The notes beneath the pieces were generated by a model. It was given only the letters and a program-made list of their open reading frames with translations. It had not been told where the DNA came from and did not search any database. Below, in pieces: positions 9,530-20,944 of a DNA stretch of 64,000 nt (its first letter is position 1; each line of letters opens with the position of its first letter). Both the position numbers and the translations under genes were made by a program. The DNA comes from Prostheceraeus crozeri. Taxonomy: Eukaryota; Platyhelminthes; Polycladida; Euryleptidae. The DNA lies in assembly GCA_907163375.1 (NCBI GenBank), contig CAJQUW010000932.1:248001-312000 (forward strand), given 5' to 3'.

Positions 9530-10885
9530 ATGGAAAAACCAAATTTAAAAAAATTATATTCGCCCGCATCATCCTGTTCTTGTTATTCGACGAGATCAAC
9601 GGGATTTGAAAATAAATGTTTTGATAATAATAATGATAATAATCCATGTATAGATGTAAATATTTTATTTGAATTACAAGCCGAAATATTTAGAGAACAG
9701 ACTAAGGGTTTACCTTCAATAGAAACTAATTATTGCATTTTTCCAGGTGATCCATTTATAAAATTTATGGATATTATAAGCAAATATAATGATGTGGCTT
9801 ATGTAGAATTAAATAAAGAAAATATGGTTATTATTGGTCATAATAATGTTTATGGTTTTATTAGAGCAGTATTACCAATTAGTAATACTGATTGGATTGA
9901 AACTAAAATTATCAATTATATCAATATCAAAGAATTAGTTAAAAAATTAAAATCATTTTCAAAGGAAAAAATAAGATTATTTGTTGATGAACAAAACCAA
10001 TATAACATTCACATGGAGAGTAAAAAACATAACGAAGAATTATTATGTCATGTTTATTATAGAGATACAATTTATAAACAAGAAACATTAGAAATGCCCC
10101 AAAGATATGATGATGATACATATATAGGATTATATTCAAATTTAAATATTAATTTGTTAAAATCTTATATAAATGGTTTAGCTCAACAAGAAAAAATTTA
10201 TATGTGGACTACACCTTATACTATTAACAATGACCATAATCACAATCATAATAATTTTAAAGAATCTTATAATAATAATTTTAAAGAATCTTATAATAAT
10301 AATAATGATAATAATATAGATGATGATAATATAGATGGTGATTCTGAAACATCTGAAAAAGGTGTAAATGATAAAAAAGATTATAAAAATATTAGTAATT
10401 ATAAAAATTTAAGTGAAGAAAAATTTATATCTCAACATGATATTAATACTACATATAATCAAAATTTATCTAAATTTCATTTTCTTACAATTGAAAATAA
10501 TAATGATGGAATAGTTGAAGATACTGTTAGACAACTATGTGTCGGGTCTAAAAAATTTGGATTAGGATTTACATCTAATCAATTTAAAATTTTATCATCT
10601 TTAATAAAAACTAAAAGTGATTCAGATTATGGTGGTGTTATTAAATTTTCCAAAAGAGATCAAAGACCAATATTTTTCTCTATTATATTATTTTCAAATA
10701 ATAAATATAATTTAGAATTAGATATTCACATCAGGGAATGGTATCCTATCAGGGAATGGCATCCTATACCAAAAAGTGTAATTTATGATGTTGAAGAATC
10801 AATTTATGATGATGATGAAGAATCAATAGTTAGTGGAAATAAATTTAATTTATCTTTTGATAAAACGTTATATGATAAAACTTAA
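9530..10885 (+). CDS. Possible divergent sliding-clamp-like protein
   Basis: A 451-residue intact protein directly upstream of the polymerase on the same strand. Residues about 65-175 and 325-410 each read like one clamp lobe: alternating strands with helices of the type FIKFMDIISKY, INIKELVKKLKSF and FKILSSLIKT. Between them lies a long Asn/Asp/His low-complexity stretch with the tandem repeat NNFKESYNNNFKESY. A PCNA/UL42-like processivity factor next to a DNA polymerase would make sense, but this is inference from the strand pattern; no conserved clamp motif is visible. Other possibilities are a virion or regulatory protein. An acidic C-terminal tail follows a duplicated IREWYP/IREWHP unit. 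Confidence 0.4.
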   Translation: MEKPNLKKLYSPASSCSCYSTRSTGFENKCFDNNNDNNPCIDVNILFELQAEIFREQTKGLPSIETNYCIFPGDPFIKFMDIISKYNDVAYVELNKENMVIIGHNNVYGFIRAVLPISNTDWIETKIINYINIKELVKKLKSFSKEKIRLFVDEQNQYNIHMESKKHNEELLCHVYYRDTIYKQETLEMPQRYDDDTYIGLYSNLNINLLKSYINGLAQQEKIYMWTTPYTINNDHNHNHNNFKESYNNNFKESYNNNNDNNIDDDNIDGDSETSEKGVNDKKDYKNISNYKNLSEEKFISQHDINTTYNQNLSKFHFLTIENNNDGIVEDTVRQLCVGSKKFGLGFTSNQFKILSSLIKTKSDSDYGGVIKFSKRDQRPIFFSIILFSNNKYNLELDIHIREWYPIREWHPIPKSVIYDVEESIYDDDEESIVSGNKFNLSFDKTLYDKT

Positions 10886-11406
10886 TATGATAAAACTTAA
10901 TGTGACAAAGAAAATAAAATAACTAAAGAACGTGAAATATATAATAATATAAAATAACTCTCAAGACCTTGATATTAGAATGTTTATATCTAAAATTAAA
11001 ACACAAATTTTTTCTTTAAAAAATAAAAAAATGGAAAATACCAAGTTTTATTGTTTATTGTTTTATGTAAAAAAAGTTGCAAACAAAAAGAAGTTATCAA
11101 TCTCATTTAAATAGTAAATTGCATTTACAAAATGTAGATCGAGTTGATGAAGGAAATATATTAAAATTAAATAATTATATAAACTATCTAGAAACATTAC
11201 CTACTGATTTAAAAGTTAAAAATAATTTGATGATTATTCACATTCAGAATATAGAAAAGTTTTTAATAGTGAAGATGAGTCCATACCAGATGGAAGATAT
11301 TTATTTAGCGATGCTGATGAATTTAATGAAATAGATGAATTTGATGATGCCGAACGAACCGATGAAGCCGTAGCAAATATAAAATATTTATTTAATGAAT
11401 CTGTAC

Positions 11407-11432
11407 GAACCGAAGGTTCTAGGCCTTCGCCC
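11407..11432. repeat. GC-rich triloop hairpin pair in the polymerase gene
   Basis: GAACC-GAA-GGTTC is perfect; the adjoining AGGCCTTCGCCCCT looks like a diverged second hairpin of the AGGGC-GAA-GCCCT kind. Confidence 0.6.
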
Positions 11433-13003
11433 CTTGAACATAATGAAACCGATGAAATTTTTTATAATGTATTAACAAACTTTTTCAAAATATTTAAGAA
11501 ATCTTTCAAATGTTATATGAATGTAGAAGTACTTTATTCAAAAAATTGACCTGATGGAATTCCTGAAGAAATAATACAAGGACATTTTACAAATTCGCAA
11601 GAAATTCATAATGTAAATGATATACAACCCATATTTGAACAAATGATACTTAAATTAGAAAATTGTATAATTGAAGCCCAGTTACGTGAATCTGGTTGGA
11701 GATTTTTTAAAATACTATCTAAGAAAATAGTAATTGATAAATATAAAAATAGTACTGGTGGTAGTTATGTTCCTTTGCCCTTCAGTTCACCACAAATAAT
11801 CAACATAAAAAATGAAGATGATTATTGTTTTCTGTGGAGTATTATAGCACATTTACATCCTGCAAAATATCATAAAGAAAGATTAAGTCATTACAATAAA
11901 GAAGAATACATAAATGAATTTGATCTCTCTGATGGCTTAGATGAATTTCCATATGATTATAATAGGTTACTAAAGTTTCATAAAAAGAATAAAAGTTTAA
12001 TAGAAGTAAATGTTTTTGAATTAAATGTGAGTTATGTTTCTATTGGTAAAATTACACCACTTTACTCAGATTCAAAAAAAATTTTATTTGAATAATAAAA
12101 ATTTATGTCAATCAGAAATAGTATATAATGATAGAGGGAATTACATGCATCATAATATTTTTTACCAAGGAAATATAATATGTACTGAAAAATTTGAAAT
12201 TATAAAAACATTATCACCAATAATGATTAATCATAATAATTGTAAAGGACGTAATTATAATTATGATTATGATTCCGATTATTTATCTTTATCTTTAGAA
12301 TATCAACAAAAATTACGAAATTTAAATGAAAGTTTACAAAATTGTAAAACAGAATATTATCATCAAGTAAAAATGTTAGTACAAGAATATGGCCATAAAT
12401 ATCAAAATAAGATAGAAACGATACAAAAATTAAATGAAGACAATAAAGAATTAAGTAATGAAGAAAATGAAACCAATCAAAAAATAAATGAATGCTTAAA
12501 AAATGTCAACAACAATATAAAGAACAATATAATAAAGAATATATTTATCAGCTACAAATATTAAATCAAAATTTTCATCGAAATAAATTTGATCTTACAA
12601 AAGAAATTGATGAAACACATGAAATATATAAAGATAAATTCGAAAACTCAAAACAAACAAAGCAACCAGCACAAGCGAATATATTATATTATCAGGGTCA
12701 TTTTATATTGTGTAAAGATGTTTCTATATTTACAAAAACTTCAGATAATACAAATTTTCCTTGTCTTCAATGTATGACAAGTTTTAGAACTCTAGAAAAA
12801 ATGAATAGACATTTGGAGAATTGTCAACAAAATGAAGCAGTCAGAAACACATTTCCAAAAGATGATTATTTAGAATATAATAAATGGTATTTTAAAAATA
12901 AAGTACCCTTTACTATTTATTGTGATTTCGAAGCATATAATGTTAATATGACACAAAATTCTGAAAATGATAATTCTGAAAATGATAATTTTAAAAATGG
13001 TAC

Positions 13004-13028
13004 GGGCCAAGCCCTAGAACCTTCGGTT
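13004..13028. repeat. GC-rich triloop hairpin pair in the polymerase gene
   Basis: GGGC-CAA-GCCC and AACC-TTC-GGTT, three bases apart, in an otherwise A/T-rich linker. The frame stays open across them. Confidence 0.7.
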
Positions 13029-13383
13029 TGTAAATATGAAAAAAGTGCATCTGAAAAAAGTGTATCTGAACAAAGTAAAGAAAAATATTTATTTGAACAA
13101 AAACCATTATGTTGGGGAATGTACATTCATTCAAATTATCCTAAATTATTTAAATCAGAATATTATCAATACTATGGTGAAGATAGTTCAGAAATGTTTA
13201 CAAAGAAAGTAGAAGAATTACAAAATTATTTTTCACAATTGCTTGAAATAAATATACCAATGATGCCATTAACAGAAAAAGAAAAATTAATTTTGTTAAT
13301 GAAACAAATTGTTATTACTGCGGAAAAGAATTTGCAAAAAATTATAAAAATGGCAGAGGTAGATATATTGATAAGCGAAGCGA

Positions 13384-13394
13384 CGGCTCTGCCG
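13384..13394. repeat. GC-rich triloop hairpin in the polymerase gene
   Basis: CGGC-TCT-GCCG, preceded by AGCGAAGCG, which may be a worn partner. It sits at one of the frame breaks. Confidence 0.55.
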
Positions 13395-13785
13395 ACAAAG
13401 TAAAAGATTATGATCATCTAAATGGATTATATAGAGGTGCAGCACATAATTCTTGTAATCTTAGTGCTAATAAATTTAAATATAACTTTGTTCCTCTATA
13501 TTTCTACAATGGTTCTAAATATGATTTCCATTTAATAATGAAAGATTTATTTTCATCTGCAAAATTACAACAACAACAAATAAATGTACTACGTAAAACA
13601 GAAGAAGAATATTTTTCAATGCAATTAGGTTGTATTAGAATTTTAGATGCATTTAGATTTTTTACTCCTTATTCATTAGATGTTATGGGAAAAACTTTGA
13701 AACCTGAACAATGTAAAATATTAAATAAATATAATTTAAAGCCTTTAAAAGGAATATTTCCGTATGAATATATAACTGGAGACAA

Positions 13786-13811
13786 AACCTGCGGTTCACA
13801 GTCGAAGACTG
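13786..13811. repeat. GC-rich triloop hairpin pair in the polymerase gene
   Basis: AACC-TGC-GGTT and CAGTC-GAA-GACTG, two bases apart, within an open stretch of the polymerase frame. Confidence 0.7.
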
Positions 13812-15661
13812 ATATAAATAGAATAAATGAAATAATGAAAGAAAAACAACTTCCTCCAATAAATAAATTTAAATCAACATTAAAACAATCACAATTATCT
13901 GAAGAAGATTATGCAGAAGCTGAAAAAAATTGGAGAGAGTTAAATTGTAAAACAATGTATAATTATACAATGAGATATCTTAAGATAGATGTGTTAATAC
14001 TAGCTGATCTATTTGAAAACTTTCGTGATATGTGTTTAGAATATTACGGAATAGGTCCATGTTATTGTTATTCTACACCAGGTTTAACATGTTTAGCAGG
14101 ATTAAAACATACTGGTGTTAAACTTAAACATTATAAAAAAATACATATGATAAATTATTATTTTTTGAATCTGGAATTAGAGGTGGAGTTTCATCAGTTT
14201 TAGGTAATAGATATGTTAAGTGTTATAATAAAAAAGTAAATCCTGATGATTATGGAATAATGAAACCTTTATCTCCAGAAGAAAGCGATCAGTTTATAAA
14301 ATTGTTTAATCAAAATATAGAAGGACTTATATCAAATGAAGTTAGTCAAGCAGCAGTTGATGAAATCATGAGAGAAAACTATTTGTTATATTATGATTTT
14401 AATAGCTTATATTCTTCTTGCATGATACAAGAATTACCAACAGGTGAATTGACATGGTGTAATAATCTTGATTATCAAAAAACACATGATGGAAATTAAA
14501 ATTTTGGTTATATATATGATGAAATAAAAGATAAAACAAAATATTTTCCTTTCTGTCCCGAAAACAAAATTCCCAATATAGAAGATTTTTCAGATTATCA
14601 AAAATCTTTAATTCCTAAGAAATACAGACCAAAAAAAAACTTATGTTAACACAAGGTAATAAAGGAAAGTATGTTGTTGAAGGAAGAATGCTAGATTGGT
14701 ATTTAGATCATGGAATGATTCTTTTAAAAATTCACCGGAAACTAGTGTATAGAAAATCTAGGTGGTTAAAAGATTATATAGAGTTCAATATTGAAAAACG
14801 TAAAATAGCTAAAAGAAACAAAGATGACTTTGGAAACGTATTCTTTAAATTAATGAATAATGCATTTTATGGTAAGACTTTAGAAAATGTGCGTAATAGA
14901 CAAAATATTGAAATAGTTTATGATAGAGATAGGTTTCAAAATTTAACAAGGAAACCTACATATAAAAGAACTACTAGATTTAGTGATGAACTATGTGCTG
15001 TACATTTACGTCGAATTAGCGTAAAACATGATAAGTTTAATTTTATTGGATTCACTATATTAGAATTAGCTAAACTATTTATGTATAGATTTATATATAT
15101 GATTATTTAGCACCTGCTTATGGCAAAAACTATAAATTACACTTTACAGATACCGATTCTGTTTTCTTAGAATTAACAATACCGTATAATTCTTCACTTG
15201 ATAAAGAAATTAATAAAATAAATGATATCATTCATCCTTCTGATTTATGTAAAGTAAAAGATGAATTAGAAGGAAATGAAGATTTCATAACAGAAGCTAT
15301 ATTTTTAAAATCTAAATGTTATTGTTATAATACAACTAATAATATTAAAACACATAAAACATCAAAAGGAATTTCAAAGGCATCAGTGGCTAATCAAATA
15401 ACATTTCAAGATTATAAAAATGTATTATTTAATAATGAAAAAAAACCGCATGTAATTATAGACTTAATTCAAAGAAACATAAAATGTATTTAAAAGAGGA
15501 ACATAAATTAGCATTAGATCCATTTGATGATAAAAGAAAAATTTTACCTGATGGAATAACTACTTCACCTTTTTAATTTTCTAATTTCTAAGATAGACAA
15601 ATTTGATATATATATAAAATAAAAAAACAAAATATTATAACACTATATTTGTATATTTTTA

Positions 15662-16400
15662 TCACTCGGTAAACAAATGTTCTATAACTCTATCATGAAT
15701 TTTTTTATCAATATTAATTGTAATGAAGCCATAATCTTTTGACCAAGCATTGTTACACGATTGTTTAAATTCATATTTATTTCTTACGCATAAATCTCTT
15801 AACAAATCACTTAAGTTTCTTGCATTTATTTCAAATAGTATAAATATATTTGCATTCTTTCTAATAACACTTCCGTCTAGTGAATACATACTTTGTGTTA
15901 AATAAAAAACACTACAGTTATTATGTCTACCTCTTGTGAAGTAATCTCTCTGAACTGACTGATTTCTATCATTAACACAATCATCAAAAATTACACAATG
16001 TTTCATTGTTTTATCTAGTTTACTAGGATCTTGCATATTACCACTATCATCTATTAATTGTATCTTTATATGCTTATTTTTATTGGATTCAACTAACTGA
16101 TTATTTTTTGCTGCTTCTTCACACCACGAACTTATTTCTTCTTCATCTTCAGATTTTTCATATTCTTTGAATAATGAAGCAATTGCTGTTTTTAAGATTA
16201 TTTTCAAATCCATATTTTAAAAATTGATATACGGGTTGTTCTGCTGTTGTTGTATAAATTATAAGATTGTTATAATCCAAAAAATTTGGAGTCGTTAAAA
16301 TTTTAAATAATAGATACGTTTTTCCACAACCTGATCTTCCACAAATAATTGACAAAACTTTATTAGATAAATTTGGATGATGATTAAATTTGAGTTTTTT
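15662..16400 (-). pseudogene. A32/FtsK-like genome-packaging ATPase, broken
   Basis: Walker A is GRSGCGKT near 16325-16350 and Walker B is HCVIFDD near 15985, the usual spacing for Polinton packaging ATPases that pump DNA into capsids. The first half and the second half are in different frames that overlap at 16158-16213, so there is a frameshift between them. The first frame is open from 16400 but has no ATG before Walker A; only a TTG is available, so the start codon also seems lost. Together about 240 codons, a normal size for the family. Confidence 0.8.
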
Positions 16401-16507
16401 TTATTTAATAATAAAATATTATTTTTATTTTTTTTAAAGAAAAAGAATAAGAAGAATAGTAATAAGAATAATAAGAAGAAGAAAATTAGACTTCTCTAGC
16501 TTCGCGT

Positions 16508-16570
16508 GGGAGTTTATACCTCTCGAACGGGAGTTTATACCTCTCGAACGGGAGTTTATACCTCCCGAAC
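16508..16570. repeat. Three tandem 21-bp repeats at the penton stop codon
   Basis: The unit GGGAGTTTATACCTCTCGAAC occurs three times in a row with one base change in the last copy. On the minus strand each copy contains the codons for VREV followed by TAA, so the end of the penton gene including its stop codon has been copied twice downstream. The effect on the protein is nil. Confidence 0.85.
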
Positions 16571-17344
16571 CAAAAGATCTATCATAATCTCTTCACCTCC
16601 AAAATTTATTTCTTGTCCTTTCTCATCAGTGATTCTAATGTTAATGTTGTTAATAGTTTTTCTTGTAATAGGAAAATATATTAATGTTTGTGGAAATACA
16701 TTTAATCTATAACCAATGGGTACAGTAAAAGCTGGAAAACTGAATATTAAATTTGACAATTTACCATTTATATATCCTCCTTCAATAATGTCACAATGTA
16801 CAACAATTGAATTTATTTCAGTTATTTTTGGAATCTTCTCACCTAAATGATAACCTTGACTATAGGTTTGTTTATCAAATCCTAATAGCTTTGACAATGA
16901 TCTATCATGATTAAAATCAACTTGATGATTTTCGTCTAAAGTAAGAGAAAATTTATTAACTGCCGGTTCAACTGCGAAATGTAATTGTTTCTTATCTTTA
17001 AATGGTATACCTAAATGTCTCTTAATTTCATTTGATATTGATTCAACTTCGTAAGAACCAGGAAGAAAAGTTAGTATTTTCCACGTTTTGCCTTTATCAG
17101 TAGAATATCTAAATTGATCATTCACATCTTTGATAACGTTTTGAATAGTGTTAAATGTGGAGAAACTAGTCAATGCAATTTGATAATTTTTATTTTGTTC
17201 CAAATGTAGAATGGGTTCTAAATTACAAGTGTGTGATGAAGTAGCTGTTATAATTTTTAACGTCGTACTAAATTTTGATGAACCCAAAATCTCTGTCAAA
17301 TTTTCTAAATGATTATTAATTTTGTCTAAATCTGCTGAACACAT
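16556..17344 (-). CDS. Minor capsid (penton) protein, single jelly-roll type
   Basis: Intact 262-residue protein from an ATG at 17344. It shows the pattern known from Polinton penton proteins: a strand-rich start with YQIALTSFSTFN, then GKTWKILTFLPGSYEVESI, a central DFNHDRSLSKLLGF, the EGGYINGKLSNLIFSF block, and an end with ITDEKGQEINFGGEEI. It would form the capsid vertices together with the double jelly-roll shell protein. It lies between the packaging ATPase and the conserved 17409 gene, all on one strand. No break is seen, which is unusual in this element. Confidence 0.75.
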   Translation of the reverse strand: MCSADLDKINNHLENLTEILGSSKFSTTLKIITATSSHTCNLEPILHLEQNKNYQIALTSFSTFNTIQNVIKDVNDQFRYSTDKGKTWKILTFLPGSYEVESISNEIKRHLGIPFKDKKQLHFAVEPAVNKFSLTLDENHQVDFNHDRSLSKLLGFDKQTYSQGYHLGEKIPKITEINSIVVHCDIIEGGYINGKLSNLIFSFPAFTVPIGYRLNVFPQTLIYFPITRKTINNINIRITDEKGQEINFGGEEIMIDLLVREV

Positions 17345-17408
17345 TTTTTAGTTAAAATTTTGAATAAATATCTTTTATAAAAAAATTAAAAACAACAACA
17401 TATTTCAG

Positions 17409-18241
17409 CTACGGGCGAAGCCCTGAAAGACATCTCCGATGTCCCGTTATACTTTTATAATTCTCTTCATTTAGAATCTTCTTTTCCAGCAGTCTTTTCA
17501 ATATAGCATGAATTTCATTGAAACTAGAATTATGTCCTTCTTTTATTGCCGATATTAAAATATTTAATCTATTTAGTAATTCTTGTGGATCATCTGGTAA
17601 AAATACAGTTGTTTCTGTTTTAAAACCTTTTCCTACTTTAACTCCCGTTGATAATAAATTTTCTAATTCTCTATAACGTTTAAGAGTTTTTCCTGCTTTA
17701 ACTCTATCTAACATAGCTTTATATTTTATGAGATCTTCTACAGCATAATTATTTAAATCTGCTCCTCTTAAAAGATCAACAAAATTTCTATCTAAATTAA
17801 AAGGATATTTATCTGGTGAAAAAATTAAACCTCGAAAAGGTTGTGGAAATATATTTTTTGTCCGAGATAAAATCTAGGTATTGTTTTTCCATCTATAAAT
17901 GAAATAGAATGTTCAAATTGCATAGATTTTGGTAATTTCTCATTAATGTTTGATTCTAGTAATCCATAGTCATCTAATATAGTTTTGTGCTCTGGATCTG
18001 TTATATCAATTTGTTTATCATTATTTGTAAGTTCTTTTTCAAGAGTTTTAAATGGCTTCATAATTTTCTCAAAATCAGTTTTTACTTGCTCGGTTTGCTG
18101 CATTTTTTCAAACATATCAGATTGAATACCAGCTTTTATCATTCTATGTTGAAGATGATTTTCTTTCATAATATTTCTTTGTTTTATTAACTCTTCTAAT
18201 TGTTTTATTCTTTTAAAATTATCAGCTCTAATTTTATCCAT
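17409..18241 (-). pseudogene. Conserved Polinton-type helical protein, frameshifted
   Basis: The ATG at 18241 opens a Lys/Glu-rich helical protein (IKQLEELIKQRN) that runs to a block with IPRFYLGQKIYF. Here the frame shifts near 17865, next to an A-rich run, and the product continues (PQPFRGLIFSPDKYPF) through a helical C-terminal part to 17409. A longer N-terminal reading to 18307 needs a non-ATG start. I know similar uncharacterised proteins from other Polintons but cannot name a function. The last codons run into a GC-rich hairpin pair (17413-17443), so the present C-terminus may not be original. Confidence 0.55.
17413..17443. repeat. GC-rich triloop hairpin pair at a gene end
   Basis: GGGC-GAA-GCCC and GACATC-TCC-GATGTC, five bases apart, forming the last codons of the helical-protein gene. 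Base content is sharply different from the AT-rich surroundings. Confidence 0.7.
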
Positions 18242-18362
18242 TTTTACAATATAATATTTGAATTTTGTGGTAACATTGGAATACAGCAAAAACATTTTAC
18301 TGAACAAATTATTTTTTTATTGCTTTGTTGTCTGACATCTTTTCGTTTAAAGTTTTCTCGTT

Positions 18363-19040
18363 TTAAGTTTTGTTTAATAAAGTTTTGCTTAAATTTTCGC
18401 TTAAAGTTTTTAGCTCTTCTAAAAAAATTTTATCATTTTCTTCATTAGAAATTTTACCATCACTCGAAATTTTGCCATCCTGTTTATTCTTATCATCAAC
18501 TTTTTCTGACTGTAATTGAAATGATATTTGATTTACTTCATTAGCTATTTCATCAAATTTTTCAATCTCATCTAACGTAATAACATTATCATCACATACT
18601 CTTTGAAAGTAGTAATGTAGTTTATCATAGACTTCTTTGATATGTAAATGCTTAGTTTTTAATGATTTTCGTTTCTTAGTTATTAAAGATTTATCTAACA
18701 TTGTAACAAGTGTAGTTGCAAAAACACCCGTACCTGTTAAAGCTGTAGCAACTACTGGAATTACTAAAACACCTGAAGATATAACAATTGTTAAAGCACC
18801 TAAACTTATTGTTAAGAATATTCCAATTCCTTGTGTTACATTCTTAACTTTAGTCCATCTCTTTCTTAATTTTTTATAATGCTCTAATCTTAATAATAAT
18901 TGAGATTCCTCAACTTTCATATAACGTACTCTATCTTTATTTTTTTCTTTATTCAATTCACTTATTTTTAACTGTCATAACGAAGGATATATTCTTGCGG
19001 TTTCTTCCACTTTTGTTTCATCCACTTTTGTTTCTTCCAT
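18363..19040 (-). pseudogene. Two-helix membrane protein whose 5' end lies in the terminal repeat
   Basis: The ATG at 19040 lies in the right terminal repeat. After 21 codons there is an in-frame TGA (18975-18977), and the same frame then stays open to 18363. The main body has a basic juxtamembrane stretch, then two hydrophobic helices (IGIFLTISLGALTIVIS and VIPVVATALTGTGVFATTLV), then a helical cytoplasmic-type tail. A later start (ATG near 18920, MKVEESQ) would still include both helices. Its function is unknown; location next to the terminus and reading inward is notable. The left repeat holds the stub of the same gene without this stop. Confidence 0.6.
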
Positions 19041-19556
19041 TTTTAAAGAAATATTTTTAGTCACATAATTTTAGTTATCTCATATTTTAAAAACCTGAAA
19101 AATGGATTTAAAAGACGTTTTTAAAAATACCAATTTTTTTGATGTTGTGGCTTTGAACGGTCATGATTTTGGGGGTGAAAATTGTAATTCTCAAATTTTG
19201 AGATTCTTAACTTTTCTGATTTTTTCGGTGTCCTGGAACGGTCATGATTTTGGGAGTAAAATGTCATAATCACAAATTTGAGATTTTGAAAAATTTTAAA
19301 AATTGGGTATTTTTAAAAACGCCTAAATTTATGAATTTAGGTCTTCATAACCTGAAAAAATGAACAAAATTCATGAATTTAGTCGTTTTTAAAAATACCG
19401 ATTTTTCAAAAAATGGTACTTTTTAAATGGTCTAAATTTATGAATTTAGGTCTTAAAAACCTGAAAAAGGGTCAAAATTCATGAATTTATGTCGTTTTTA
19501 AAGATACTATTTTTTTGAATTTTATGGTGTCCTGGAACGGTCTTTTGCCCATTACT
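18917..19556 (-). repeat. Right terminal inverted repeat of element A
   Basis: Reverse complement of the left repeat, with scattered differences and one block fewer. It includes the promoter and 5' end of the membrane-protein gene that reads out of it toward the element interior. Confidence 0.9.
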
Positions 19557-19562
19557 ATTGTC
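19557..19562. repeat. Target site duplication, right (element A)
   Basis: ATTGTC directly follows the terminal CCATTACT of element A and is identical to 1964-1969. It fixes the right boundary. Confidence 0.9.
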
Positions 19563-20944
19563 AAATTAAGAACCACCGCTTGCGACTGTATGAATGATAG
19601 AATGAAATATCCTCGAGGATCGGATAAATCACTTTAAAACTTTAGGTAGTCCCATTCGATTATCCGATTCGTTTGGCAAAGAATTTCCGGTTCCGATTCG
19701 GAAATGACGCTCTGAATGTTCGGAATCTGGTCAACCTCTGGTGTTAACAAAAAGTCGCAAACTCAAGAGGTTTTGCCTTTAAAAATAGGTCGGTGCTTCA
19801 ACTTTCAGTGGACCAAATCCGACAATATTTTGTTGGAAGTTTGAAGATACGCTAAAACTGAGTCACAAAAACCTAGCTCAATCGGTTTAGTTTAGGTGAA
19901 CCTTATCAAAAATGCAACATGGGGCCGAATCGCTCCCTGGTTTGGATCGGGTTAATATATTTAGATTTAACATTCTAGTAGAATAAAGTGAAAATTCGCT
20001 ATTTATTGAATGTAGAGTCTGGTTTGCTGCTTATGATGATCTTGCGCAGTGGAGACTGCATAGACTTAACAGAAAACTGTATTTACATGTGCATCCATTT
20101 ATTCCGTTCGTTGAAGTTCGGAAGGCATGATTGCAATATTCAGATGACGATTCATGGATGTGACGTGTGCACGGATTCGTAAATGTAGATTTGGTTTGGT
20201 TGACTTGCAGATCCTTGCAAATGTCAGCATTCATTTTCTCTGCTTCGATACAATGATTGTTTTGATGATGATCGTGACTTTTTGATGGCATAGTTGCAGT
20301 ATTCAGAGAACCAATTGTTGATGTTCCGTGGCAAGAGAATCATTTGTAAAAAGTCAATCTAATTGGCTCCTACATCAATAATCCAATACAGCTCCATGTA
20401 AATCAGTAAATACCAACAGCTTAGGTGACGGAAAATGTTACCACAGCTGAAGACAATTTCCACTAACTTAAGCTTGAGTAACAACATGTGTTGTTAATAC
20501 GGACCATAATGATATGACAACGTCATAACAACCAATGATGTTGTCGCAGATAAACAAACAGATTGTTCTGATAACAAAATGACATTCACAGAAAATCTCT
20601 TAGGTGCAACCACAGAATTAGACCGGTCGTCTCTTCTTCTGTTTGACTAGAAAGATCAGAGCATTTTGAAGGAATTCACAGCAATCCGTAAGCCACGCGC
20701 AACTATTTTTCCTATCTCTACAAGGCATCGAAAATTTCATTTTGCCCACTTAGTAGGTTCCTGCATGTGCCACTGTTTTGAATGAGCTTGCACTTCTAGC
20801 AAAGTGATGCGGTTAAACAATCTAATTCTGTGGGTGCAACACTGTTTCAATAATTTGATTCTTCCGAAGATATAGCATAGTTTTGCATAGATCGATGTAT
20901 GACCGAGCAGTTGAAACCGCCATAGACAAACAGCTATTGTCTAT

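Larger units (their letters stand above)
11031..15576 (+). pseudogene. Protein-primed family B DNA polymerase, many frameshifts
   Basis: The ATG at 11031 starts a zinc-finger N-terminus (FYC..., then TKRSYQSHLNSKLH after a shift near 11075). Following domains are recognisable in order although spread over several frames: the N-terminal domain ending in SGW and GGSYVPLP, the CFLWSIIAHLHP block near 11830, a second C2H2-type motif (FPCLQCMTSFRT), exonuclease motifs YCDFEAY, NGSKYDFHLI and YLKIDVLILADLF, then polymerase motifs YYDFNSLYSS, NNAFYGKT and TDTDSVF near 15148. Frame changes or stops lie near 11075, 11335, 11550, 12090, 12520, 13400, 14190, 14500, 14640, 15100 and 15490. All catalytic motifs are present, so decay is spread over the gene. 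GC-rich hairpin pairs interrupt it near 11407, 13004, 13384 and 13786. Confidence 0.85.
1970..19556. mobile_element. Element A: complete AT-rich Polinton/Maverick (adintovirus-like)
   Basis: The unit is 17,587 bp, flanked by an exact 6-bp duplication and bounded by long inverted repeats that begin AGTAATGG and end CCATTACT. Its content is the Polinton core: protease, retroviral-type integrase, major and minor capsid proteins, packaging ATPase and protein-primed family B DNA polymerase. Known family biology is capture between a virus lifestyle (capsid, ATPase, protease) and a transposon lifestyle (integrase). Base composition is far more AT-rich than the host DNA on either side, which suggests entry from another genome or a strong element-specific bias. 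Protease and penton are intact; MCP, integrase, polymerase, ATPase and several minor proteins are broken, so this copy is probably inactive. Confidence 0.93.

Noticed and set aside
15662..15664. Target duplication or terminal repeat inside element A that would indicate a nested insertion
   Set aside because: Gene content is one coherent Polinton set, and no internal pair of ends or duplications was found.
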